A DNA stretch of 5,940 nucleotides from Comamonadaceae bacterium (GTDB lineage: Bacteria; Pseudomonadota; Gammaproteobacteria; Burkholderiales; Burkholderiaceae_C): contig CANKNK010000117.1 in assembly GCA_947483455.1 (NCBI GenBank), positions 1-5,940 of the forward strand. The letters are read 5' to 3'. Made by a program: the position numbers and the translations under genes. Of this stretch, positions 1-5,809 are shown one piece after another; position 1 is the first letter of the stretch; every line of letters begins with the position of its first letter. The notes below the pieces were generated by a model that was not told the DNA's origin, ran no database searches, and saw only the letters and a list, made by a program, of their open reading frames with translations.

Positions 1-21
1 AAGGCGGCTCTGTTTGCGCAT
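1..21 (-). CDS. Possible 5' end of a further minus-strand gene (cut by window edge)
   Basis: An ATG at 21-19 on the minus strand opens a frame that stays open to the window edge (Met-Arg-Lys-Gln-Ser-Arg-Leu). An AGGA ribosome-binding motif lies 4 bases upstream. Only seven codons are visible, so no function can be assigned. The competing reading is a plus-strand frame open from base 1 to the TGA at 103-105 (34 codons), which could be the tail of a plus-strand gene. That frame runs through an A8 tract and a hairpin, which makes it less attractive. Neither reading can be settled without the sequence to the left. Confidence 0.25.
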
Positions 22-71
22 GGCGTCCTAGGAATTAACAACGATGCGCCATTGTGCACCGACGCCCATCC

Positions 72-97
72 GGCACAAAAAAAAGCCTTTTTGCGCC
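72..97 (-). terminator. Candidate transcription-end hairpin with A/T-rich arms
   Basis: Read on the minus strand, GGCGCAAAAA is followed by a 6-base loop and TTTTTGTGCC, a 10-bp stem with one G-U pair. On the plus-strand RNA the same position would be an A-C mismatch, so the structure favours minus-strand transcripts, that is, read-through from the LysE operon ending at 194. It lies about 100 bases after that stop. The T-run is inside the hairpin and not after it, so it is not a canonical intrinsic terminator. Confidence 0.35.
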
Positions 98-142
98 TGC
101 AGTGAAGGACTCCATGGCAAGAGGGTAAGAAGCTGCGCAGCG

Positions 143-168
143 GCCCCTGGCAGCGCATGTGCAGGGGC
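143..168 (-). terminator. GC-rich hairpin just after the distal LysE gene
   Basis: Perfect 7-bp arms (GCCCCTG and CAGGGGC) enclose a 12-base loop, starting about 25 bases past the LysE stop codon. No T-run follows on the minus strand, so it may be an mRNA 3'-end protecting stem or part of a Rho-dependent end and not an intrinsic terminator. Position and symmetry are seen; function is inferred. Confidence 0.3.
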
Positions 169-193
169 AAGGCAGAGGATTTGCAGATGCGCT

Positions 194-895
194 TTAGCCA
201 CTCAGCATCGGGTAAAGCGACAACAGCAGTGCAGCGGCCATGCTGCCGTTGAATACCCGCATACGAAACGGGTCTTGCAAATAGTTGCGCAGTGCGCTGC
301 CAAAGCCCACCCATACCGACGAACAGGGTAAGCCCAGCGCAACATACATCAGCCCCAGCGGCGCAATTTGCAGCAGACCGGCACCCGGTGGCACATAAGC
401 GCTCATGATGGTGACCGCCATGACCCAGGCTTTGGGGTTGACCCACTGAAACAAAACCGCAGCCCAAAACCCTAAGGGCTTGGCCTCGTCTTGGCCACTG
501 GGCAGGTCCTGCGGCCCATGGTGCGCGCTCAGCACCGGTATTGCCTGGGAGGGATGCGGCGTTTGGGCATTAGGCAAGCCAGCGTCCAGCGCAGCAGGTA
601 CCGGCACATGAGGCCGCGCACTGGCCAAGCCCCAGGCCATCCAAACCATGTAGGCCGCGCCCGCAAAGCGCACCAGGTCATAAAAAGCAGGGAACTGCGC
701 CAACACCGTGTGCAGGCCCAGGCCCACAGCGATCACCATAAAGCCAAAACCTAGCTGCACGCCCATCAGATGCGCCAGCGTGCGTCGGAAACCAAAATGC
801 ACGCCCGAGGCCATGAGCATGGTGTTATTCGGACCGGGCGTGATCGAACTGACCAGCATGAACAGCGCCACGCCCCACCAGTGCTCTGGCGTCAA
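194..895 (-). CDS. LysE/RhtB-family exporter with expanded central loop
   Basis: A 233-residue inner-membrane protein of the LysE/RhtB translocator family, whose known members export amino acids or related small metabolites using the proton gradient. The family signature PGPNN sits at residues 20-24 in the first membrane helix. The second conserved block, WVNPKAW (151-157), opens the C-terminal half. Helices are expected around 7-28, 43-65, 70-92, 141-165, 173-195 and 213-232. Residues about 91-140 form a Pro/His/Ala/Gln-rich hydrophilic loop that is longer than usual, since most family members are about 205-210 residues. The start is TTG: an in-frame TGA lies 12 bases upstream, and GAGGAG stands 8 bases before the TTG. 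The TTG overlaps the TGA of the upstream DMT gene, so translation is probably coupled. It is the last gene of the three-gene operon. Substrate unknown. Confidence 0.93.
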   Translation of the reverse strand: MTPEHWWGVALFMLVSSITPGPNNTMLMASGVHFGFRRTLAHLMGVQLGFGFMVIAVGLGLHTVLAQFPAFYDLVRFAGAAYMVWMAWGLASARPHVPVPAALDAGLPNAQTPHPSQAIPVLSAHHGPQDLPSGQDEAKPLGFWAAVLFQWVNPKAWVMAVTIMSAYVPPGAGLLQIAPLGLMYVALGLPCSSVWVGFGSALRNYLQDPFRMRVFNGSMAAALLLSLYPMLSG

Positions 896-1824
896 TCCAC
901 CTTCTCCTCACGCACGGCTACGGGCATGGTCGGCATGGACAAGCGCTTGCCCGCGAACACCACCACCACCACCGCGAGTGCAAAGCCCAGCGTCATCATC
1001 TCCAAAGACTCGCCCAACAAGGGAACCGCCACCAGGATCGAGAAAAACGGCTGCAGCAACTGCAACTGGCTGACGCGCAAAGCGCCGCCCATGGCCAGGC
1101 CGCGGTACCAGGCAAAAAATCCGGCCCACATCGAAAACACACCGACATAGCCCAGCGCCCACCAGGACGTGGTGTGGATGGCCTGCTGCGGCCAATTCCA
1201 TAAGGCGCCGGGCAGCGTCATGGGCAATGCCATCACGCAGACCCAGCAAATCACCCGCTCTGCACCCAGCGAAGGCGTCACTTGTGCGCCATAGACATAG
1301 CCCAGAGCCGCTGAAAGAATGGCGCCTAGCAGCAGCAAGTCAGCCCACTCGGGTACAAAACCCAAACCTTGTTGGTAGGCACGCAGCAATGAAAAAACCA
1401 GCACCAACGAAGCGCCCAGCACCGCACACACCCAAAACGCCAGGCGCGCGCGCAAGTGCAGCACCCAGGCCGACAAGGCAGCGGTGGCAAGGGGCAGCAA
1501 AGCGGTAAACACCGCTGCGTGGCCGGAGGTGACATGGCGTAAGGCAAAGCCCAGCAGTAGCGGGAAACCAATCACATTGCCCAGCAGCGCCAACAACAAT
1601 GGCTTGCGCTGCGCCTTCGTGGGCCAGGGCGCGCGCGACAACAGCAAATAGGCGATCGACAAAGCGCCGGCCAGCGCGGCACGTGCGAAGGTAATAAACC
1701 ACGCCGAGAGCTGGGGGTTCTCGACGGTGCCGGTAGCCAAGCGTGTCATGGGCAAGGTGATGGCAAACACCACCACGCCCAAGAGGCCCAACCACATCCC
1801 TATGCTTTGCTCACGCTCGCTCAT
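892..1824 (-). CDS. EamA-family (DMT superfamily) transporter
   Basis: A 310-residue inner-membrane protein with about ten hydrophobic helices in two halves, as in the EamA/RhaT group of drug/metabolite transporters. Helix 1 is around residues 10-28. The second half ends with the typical EamA segment YRGLAMGGALRVSQLQLLQP (240-259), followed by a short helix and LLGE (269-272). Family members export or import small metabolites such as amino acids; the substrate here cannot be told. I chose the ATG at 1824 because it forms an ATGA overlap with the stop of the upstream LysE gene. An in-frame GTG at 1839 would add five residues. The ribosome-binding site is weak, which fits coupling. A run of five GTG codons (958-972, VVVVV in the last helix) is a small slippage-prone repeat. 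The C-terminal tail is hydrophilic (VREEKVD) and its codons supply the ribosome-binding site of the next gene. Confidence 0.93.
   Translation of the reverse strand: MSEREQSIGMWLGLLGVVVFAITLPMTRLATGTVENPQLSAWFITFARAALAGALSIAYLLLSRAPWPTKAQRKPLLLALLGNVIGFPLLLGFALRHVTSGHAAVFTALLPLATAALSAWVLHLRARLAFWVCAVLGASLVLVFSLLRAYQQGLGFVPEWADLLLLGAILSAALGYVYGAQVTPSLGAERVICWVCVMALPMTLPGALWNWPQQAIHTTSWWALGYVGVFSMWAGFFAWYRGLAMGGALRVSQLQLLQPFFSILVAVPLLGESLEMMTLGFALAVVVVVFAGKRLSMPTMPVAVREEKVD
904..909 (-). promoter_or_regulatory. Ribosome-binding site deciding the TTG start of the distal LysE gene
   Basis: GAGGAG on the minus strand stands 8 bases before the TTG at 895-893. It lies inside the last codons of the DMT gene. 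Together with the in-frame TGA just upstream it fixes the unusual TTG start, because the next candidate start (Met13) would remove half of the first helix. Confidence 0.75.
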
Positions 1825-2480
1825 ATGCGTGCCATCCACAGGGCCGTCAATACCAACAAAGTGGCCATGCAGCGGTTAAACCATTGCAAGCGCAAACCGG
1901 TCGCTAGGCCCTCGCGCACGGGTCCGCTCAGCCATTGCCGCGCGAAGGAACCGAGCACGGCATAAAACAAATTGCTCACAAACCCGAAGGCGACCATCAA
2001 GGGCAGGATGATGGCAAAGCGCTCCAATCCATCGTCCCGTCCAGCCAACCAACCAGCCACCACGGTGAGCGCCAACATCCAAGCCTTGATATTTACAAAC
2101 TGCAAGAGCACACCCTGGCGAAAGTCCACGTTCAAGGCCGCTGCATCCGCTTGCGCCAGGCTTTTGGTACTGGCCAGCTTGTAGGCCAGCCACAGCAAAT
2201 AGGCCATGCCCAGGGCTTGAATGCCTAAGCGCAGCAGTGGCACGGCCAGCACCACCGCCCCCACACCAGCAGCGCACAAACTGAACAAAAGCCCCCAACC
2301 GACAGGCACTGCGCAAACAAACTGCATTGCACGGCGCAACCCGAAATTGGCAGCCATTGCAGTGGACACCGTGGTATTGGGTCCGGGGGTGAAGCTGGTG
2401 ACGGTCGATAGCAAAAGCAAGGCAACAAATTCGGACTGGGGCATGTGTGCAAATGTAATCCCAATCACGCAGGCCATCAT
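1821..2480 (-). CDS. LysE/RhtB-family exporter (first gene of the operon)
   Basis: A 219-residue LysE-family translocator predicted to sit in the inner membrane and export small metabolites. The signature TPGPNTT is at residues 31-37 and the mid-protein block QFVNIKAW at 127-134. Hydrophobic helices lie near 16-38, 52-80, 85-103, 122-146, 155-180 and 201-217. Length is normal for the family and the inter-domain loop (104-120) is short, unlike the expanded loop of its operon partner. Start choice: AGGGG lies 6 bases before the ATG at 2480 and 9 bases before a second ATG at 2477. A TTG at 2483 is too close to that site. The family usually has about 20 residues before PGP, which would favour the internal ATG at 2444, but that one lacks a good ribosome-binding site. 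It is the promoter-proximal gene, divergent from the MFS gene, and its TGA overlaps the DMT start. Confidence 0.93.
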   Translation of the reverse strand: MMACVIGITFAHMPQSEFVALLLLSTVTSFTPGPNTTVSTAMAANFGLRRAMQFVCAVPVGWGLLFSLCAAGVGAVVLAVPLLRLGIQALGMAYLLWLAYKLASTKSLAQADAAALNVDFRQGVLLQFVNIKAWMLALTVVAGWLAGRDDGLERFAIILPLMVAFGFVSNLFYAVLGSFARQWLSGPVREGLATGLRLQWFNRCMATLLVLTALWMARI

Positions 2481-2486
2481 CAAAGG

Positions 2487-2491
2487 CCCCT
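2487..2491 (-). promoter_or_regulatory. Ribosome-binding site of the first LysE gene
   Basis: AGGGG on the minus strand, 6 bases from the ATG at 2480 and 9 from the ATG at 2477. It supports one of these upstream starts over the internal ATG at 2444, which the usual family length would prefer. Confidence 0.5.
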
Positions 2492-2506
2492 ACACTGCGT
2501 CCCTCC

Positions 2507-2518
2507 CGCGCTTGCCCT
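2507..2518 (+). repeat. 12-bp direct repeat, copy 1 (CGCGCTTGCCCT)
   Basis: Identical over 12 bases to the copy at 2542-2553; the match ends exactly at both edges. It lies on the LysE side of the TATA core. It could be an operator half-site or simple GC-rich chance similarity. The inner word GCGCTTGCCC also occurs at 943-952 inside the DMT gene, which weakens the case for a specific site. Confidence 0.45.
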
Positions 2519-2541
2519 GGGCTATACCCGGGCCCTGTTGG

Positions 2542-2553
2542 CGCGCTTGCCCT
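2542..2553 (+). repeat. 12-bp direct repeat, copy 2 (CGCGCTTGCCCT)
   Basis: Second exact copy, starting 35 bp after the first and ending just before the TAGGT ribosome-binding motif of the MFS gene. A protein bound here would overlap the translation start region of the MFS gene. Confidence 0.45.
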
Positions 2554-2554
2554 T

Positions 2555-2557
2555 AGG
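2555..2557 (+). promoter_or_regulatory. Weak ribosome-binding motif of the MFS gene
   Basis: AGG within TTAGGT lies 2 bases before the TTG at 2560 but 8 bases before the in-frame TTG at 2566. Spacing therefore favours 2566 as the true start, a difference of two residues only. Confidence 0.35.
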
Positions 2558-2559
2558 TT

Positions 2560-3813
2560 TTGATTTTGTTTTTCTCCAACCCCCTTTTGCAAATACCCGG
2601 CTACCGCCGACTGTGGCTTTCGCTCCTGGTGAGCGGGCTGGGCGGTCAAATCACCATGCTGGCGCTGCCACTGACTGCGGTAGTGTTGCTGCAGGCCACG
2701 CCCAGCCAGATGGGCGTTATGACAGCCATGGAATTGCTGCCCTTTGTATTGCTGTCTTTACCCGGCGGTGTATTCCTGGACCGGCGGCGCAAGTTGCCCA
2801 TTTTTATCGCCGGCGAATTGTTGATGGGTGCTTTTTTACTACTCATCCCCTTGGCCTGGTGGCTGGGGTTCTTGTCCATGCCTTTGATGTACGGGGTGGC
2901 TTTCTGCCTGGGCTGCGTGTACACCGTAGCAGGCTCTGCGGCGCAAATTGTGCTTACCCAGCTCGTCGGGCGCGACCAGCTGGTGCGGGCCAATGCGCAA
3001 AACGCGCTGGCCAGCTCGCTGGCCGAAGTCACAGGCCCGGGCCTGGCCGGAGCGCTGATTCGCATTTTGAGCGCGCCGCTGGCCCTAATCGCCGACGCCT
3101 GCTTGCTGGTGGGTTCTGTCGTGCTGTTGCGCGGTATCCGCATCGACGAGCCTGTGCCCAAACTTACTCGGCGCTCGTTCCGGGCCGAATTGCTGGAAGG
3201 CCTGCACTTTGTGCGCACCCACCGCGTACTGGTGGAACTGGCCGCTATGCTGGGCAGTTGGCAGTTTTTTGCGCAGATGGCCTTGTCGGTCCAGATTGTG
3301 TACGCGGTGCGTGAATTGGGCCTGAGTGAGGACAGCACCGCCATGGCCTACATTGCCATGGGCGTCGGCTCGATCGCAGCGGGTGCGGGCGGGTCAGGTC
3401 TGAGCCGCCGATGGGGCGTGGGCCGCTCTTTGCTGTTGGGCATGGGCTTGACTTCGGTGAGCTGGCTGGGGGCGCTCGCGCTGCGCGAATGGGTCGATGC
3501 AGTGCTTTTATTTAGCGCCATGCTGTTGTGCTTTAGCCTGGGTGCAACGCTGATGTTCATCAACATGATTTCGCTGCGCCAAAGCAGCACGCCGCAGCCC
3601 ATGCTCGGGCGTATGAATTCCACGATGCGCTGGCTGGCCCTGCTTCCATCGGCTCCGGGCGCACTGATCGGTGGCTGGGTCGCCGAACACTGGGGCCTAT
3701 CCTATGCACTGGGCATGGCCGGAGGCGGCTGCCTTTTGGTGACCCTGGTCTTTAGCTTGCGCCCAGTGCTGCGCGCCATCTTGGTACTGCCCGATAGTGC
3801 GCAGGCCGCCTAG
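2560..3813 (+). CDS. MFS exporter, EntS-like / MFS_3 type
   Basis: A 417-residue major facilitator with about twelve hydrophobic helices in the inner membrane. The opening NPLLQIPGYRRLWLS (residues 7-21) and the flow into helix 1 are typical of the MFS_3/EntS group, which exports siderophores, drugs and other small molecules. A motif-A-like loop GVFLDRRRKLP (70-80) follows helix 2. VTGPGLAGAL (157-166) in helix 5 resembles the antiporter motif C. The linker between the two halves is at about 191-215. No ATG fits the start: an in-frame TAG lies at 2554-2556. TTG at 2560 gives this length, while TTG at 2566 has AGG (2555-2557) at better spacing and would shorten the protein by two residues. The next Met (2653 or later) would cut into the second half of helix 1. 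It runs divergently from the LysE operon and converges on the ABC operon. Substrate unknown. Confidence 0.92.
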   Translation: MILFFSNPLLQIPGYRRLWLSLLVSGLGGQITMLALPLTAVVLLQATPSQMGVMTAMELLPFVLLSLPGGVFLDRRRKLPIFIAGELLMGAFLLLIPLAWWLGFLSMPLMYGVAFCLGCVYTVAGSAAQIVLTQLVGRDQLVRANAQNALASSLAEVTGPGLAGALIRILSAPLALIADACLLVGSVVLLRGIRIDEPVPKLTRRSFRAELLEGLHFVRTHRVLVELAAMLGSWQFFAQMALSVQIVYAVRELGLSEDSTAMAYIAMGVGSIAAGAGGSGLSRRWGVGRSLLLGMGLTSVSWLGALALREWVDAVLLFSAMLLCFSLGATLMFINMISLRQSSTPQPMLGRMNSTMRWLALLPSAPGALIGGWVAEHWGLSYALGMAGGGCLLVTLVFSLRPVLRAILVLPDSAQAA

Positions 3814-3841
3814 GTGCTATGCGCATCGATATCCACTAGGC
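3808..3841. terminator. Imperfect hairpin between the converging MFS and ABC genes
   Basis: GCCTAGGTG and CACTAGGC pair over 8 bp with one bulged G and enclose a 17-base loop that itself contains the palindrome ATGCGCAT. It includes the TAG stop of the MFS gene and lies in the 60-base convergent gap, where a bidirectional terminator would be expected. There is no T-run on either strand, so terminator function is only a guess. Confidence 0.25.
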
Positions 3842-3873
3842 CCCTTACACATCGCGACCAAGCCGACAACCAT

Positions 3874-4584
3874 TTATACGCTTAGGCCCTGCCCCAAGCG
3901 GCCATCGATGACTTCAATCGTCCGATCGCAGCGCGCCGAAAGCTCTGGGTTGTGGGTAACGAACAAGACTGCTGTCGCATGCTCTTGGCACACACTGCGC
4001 AGCAAGGCAAAGACGCCGTCGGCGCTTTTGGAGTCCAGGTTGCCGGTGGGCTCATCGGCCAATATCAGCGCCGGCTGCATCGCCAGCGCGCGTGCCACGG
4101 CCACACGTTGCTGCTGACCGCCGGAGAGTCGATTGGCCGGCGCGTCTAGCCAGGGGCGCATACCCACACTGTCGAGCAAGTGCGTGGCCCGCGCGCGCAT
4201 AGCGGCATCCATAAAACCCTGGGCCGCATACAGTGGCATCATCACGTTTTCCAGGGCGCTAAATGCGCTGAGCAAATGGTGGTACTGGAACACAAAGCCA
4301 ATGCTGTGCCCGCGCAAATGCGTGCGCTGCGCGTCGCTAAGCTGCGTGGTCTCTAGACCAGTGATGCGCAGACTGCCGCTACTGGGTCTATCCAACAATC
4401 CCACGGTGTTGAGCAAGGTACTTTTACCGGAACCCGAGGGTCCGACCACGGCACAAAAATCGCCGGGGTACAAGCGCATGTCAATACCGTGCAAAACTTC
4501 GATTTCATTGTCCGCACCGACGTTGAATGATTTGCGTATGCCTTGCAACTCCAGCACCGGCACGGCTTGATGGGGTTCAGGCAC
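3874..4584 (-). CDS. ABC exporter ATP-binding protein, LolD/MacB type
   Basis: A 236-residue ATPase of the ABC family that drives the LolC/E-like permease encoded just upstream. All catalytic motifs are intact: Walker [10 protein letters not shown] (48-56), Q-loop Gln100, signature LSGGQ (153-157), Walker B ALILADE (172-178) with catalytic Glu178, D-loop GNLDS (181-185) and switch His211 in FVTHN. The block [19 protein letters not shown] (96-114) is typical of the LolD/MacB/FtsE subgroup. No membrane segment, so cytoplasmic face of the inner membrane. The start is GTG and overlaps the permease stop by 8 bases, with GGTGG a short way upstream. A second in-frame GTG at codon 8 is possible but has no better site. 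It is the last gene of the adaptor-permease-ATPase operon. I do not name it lolD because the partner adaptor suggests export across the envelope, not lipoprotein release. Confidence 0.95.
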   Translation of the reverse strand: MPEPHQAVPVLELQGIRKSFNVGADNEIEVLHGIDMRLYPGDFCAVVGPSGSGKSTLLNTVGLLDRPSSGSLRITGLETTQLSDAQRTHLRGHSIGFVFQYHHLLSAFSALENVMMPLYAAQGFMDAAMRARATHLLDSVGMRPWLDAPANRLSGGQQQRVAVARALAMQPALILADEPTGNLDSKSADGVFALLRSVCQEHATAVLFVTHNPELSARCDRTIEVIDGRLGQGLSV

Positions 4585-5809
4585 GGATAGCCACCACCGG
4601 ATCCAAACGCGCAGCCCGCAACGCGGGGGCCAGTGCCGACAGCAGGCCGGTCAAACTCGCCAGCGCTAGCGCTTGCACAAACAATGCGCTGTCCATCACC
4701 ATCGCAAACATGATGCTGCCATCGGCGTTGCGCATATAACGCTGCCACAGCACCATGGCCAGCGCACCGACTAAGGCGCCCACCAGCGCCCCGGCCAAGC
4801 CAAGCAAGCCGCCTTGCAATAAAAACACCCGCATCACTTGCGCGCGGCGCACGCCCATGGCGCGCAAGATGCCGATCTCCCGCGAGCGCTGCACCACCGA
4901 CACCACCAGCACACTGGCAATACCAAAGCCTACCGACAAAGCCACAAAAAAGCGGATGGCGGTATTGGCCGTGGTCTGTGCCCGCACCGCGGTAAAAAAC
5001 TGCTCATTGGTTTTGATCCAGCTATCGGCCTGCAAGCCGGTATGGCTTTGGATTTGCTGGGCTACACGCTCGGCGGCGTAGATATCGTGCAGCGTGAGGT
5101 CTAGGATAGAGGCGCCACCGGCCAAGCCGAACAGGCTTTGCGCGGTGCGCATCGCCATGAAGACATTGCGGCTGTTGGCACCTTTGTTGCCCAGATCAAA
5201 AATACCTGCCAGCTTGAGCGTCAGCACCGTGCCGCTGACCGTGGCGATACGCAACGGATCGCCCGGCACGACGCCCAAGTCGGCGGCTAGCTCGGTACCG
5301 ATCAGCAAGGTATCGCTGCTGATATCGGGCGAGCCCTGCACCATTTTTTCACGCAGGGCGATGATTTGAAAATACAAGTCCGGCTGCATGCCGACCACCG
5401 ACACCGAGCGACTGGCCTCGCCCCGCGTGACCAATGCCGCGCCCAGCACGGCGGGCGATACCAATTTGATCTCTGGCATGGCTTGCAATTGCAGCACCAG
5501 GCTTTGCCACTGGTCTATGCCTTTGACGCGTTGCAAGGGAATTTGCACGGTGGCCGCCTCCAGACTGTCGGGCTCCACGCCCTGGGCCCGTGCGCGCTCC
5601 TTGGAAGCCAGCACCTGGATATGCGCCTGCCCCGTCAGCACCCGGTTTACAAAATTGGCCTGCAATCCGTTGAGCAGCGCCGACATAAAAATAATCACGG
5701 CTACGCCAATGGCAATACCAACCACGATGAACAGAGTCTGGATACGCCCTTCGCGCAAAAAACGCCAAGCCACTAGCACCTCGAAAGGCAGCCATGCGCG
5801 CTGCTTCAT
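4577..5809 (-). CDS. ABC exporter permease, LolC/E-FtsX (MacB-PCD) type
   Basis: A 410-residue inner-membrane protein with the layout of type VII ABC exporters. A short cytoplasmic amphipathic start precedes helix 1 (about 23-45), then a large periplasmic domain (about 46-283, MacB-PCD-like). Three further helices follow at about 284-306, 328-356 and 374-398. The cytoplasmic stretch [19 protein letters not shown] (307-325) is the conserved coupling region of the FtsX family. The C-terminus [11 protein letters not shown] is also typical, matching the usual DPVxALR ending. Such permeases transmit ATP-driven movement to the periplasm and do not carry substrate through the membrane. The ATG overlaps the stop of the adaptor gene (ATGA), with a weak AGG 7 bases upstream, and the stop overlaps the ATPase start. 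Length is as expected for single-subunit (homodimer) DevC/LolC-like proteins. Substrate unknown; antibiotic, lipid or peptide export are all possible. Confidence 0.94.
   Translation of the reverse strand: MKQRAWLPFEVLVAWRFLREGRIQTLFIVVGIAIGVAVIIFMSALLNGLQANFVNRVLTGQAHIQVLASKERARAQGVEPDSLEAATVQIPLQRVKGIDQWQSLVLQLQAMPEIKLVSPAVLGAALVTRGEASRSVSVVGMQPDLYFQIIALREKMVQGSPDISSDTLLIGTELAADLGVVPGDPLRIATVSGTVLTLKLAGIFDLGNKGANSRNVFMAMRTAQSLFGLAGGASILDLTLHDIYAAERVAQQIQSHTGLQADSWIKTNEQFFTAVRAQTTANTAIRFFVALSVGFGIASVLVVSVVQRSREIGILRAMGVRRAQVMRVFLLQGGLLGLAGALVGALVGALAMVLWQRYMRNADGSIMFAMVMDSALFVQALALASLTGLLSALAPALRAARLDPVVAIRA

Larger units (their letters stand above)
22..193. other. Intergenic stretch downstream of the LysE-DMT-LysE operon
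   Basis: This stretch separates the end of the distal LysE gene from the left edge. It holds two inverted repeats (72-97 and 143-168, listed separately) and the palindrome TCCTAGGA at 26-33. No convincing promoter hexamer pair was seen on either strand. The plus-strand frame from 44 that runs into the LysE gene looks like a reading-frame shadow, because it is rich in Arg, Cys and His and shows no domain pattern. Confidence 0.5.
2481..2559. promoter_or_regulatory. Divergent control region between the LysE operon and the MFS gene
   Basis: About 80 bases must hold the start signals for both the minus-strand transporter operon and the plus-strand MFS gene. A TATA core (2523-2526) sits almost at the midpoint and reads TATACC on plus and TATAGC on minus, each four of six matches to a -10 box. 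No good -35 hexamer is found at 16-18 bases on either side. The core is flanked by two exact 12-bp direct repeats, 35 bp apart start to start. Promoter function is inferred from position; the repeats are seen. Confidence 0.5.

Noticed and set aside
44..331. Plus-strand frame of 95 codons at the left
   Set aside because: It overlaps the 3' end of the distal LysE gene, has a Cys/Arg/His-rich composition and no ribosome-binding site.
2481..2559. Riboswitch or leader RNA in the divergent region
   Set aside because: Only about 80 bases are shared by two promoters, too short for a structured aptamer plus promoter, and no known aptamer core was recognised.
1876..2649. Minus-strand frame of 257 codons over the first LysE gene and the divergent region
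   Set aside because: It is the frame-shifted image of the LysE gene, Gly/Arg/Cys-rich, and would run through the divergent promoter region.
2445..3314. Long plus-strand frame of 289 codons overlapping the MFS gene
   Set aside because: It lies in another frame of the MFS gene, is rich in Arg, Ala, His and Cys, has no domain pattern, and would start inside the LysE gene. The MFS frame has clear helices and family motifs.
2646..3344. Minus-strand frame of 232 codons antisense to the MFS gene
   Set aside because: Ser/Thr/Pro/Arg-rich antisense shadow of a GC-rich coding region, with no recognisable fold or ribosome-binding site.
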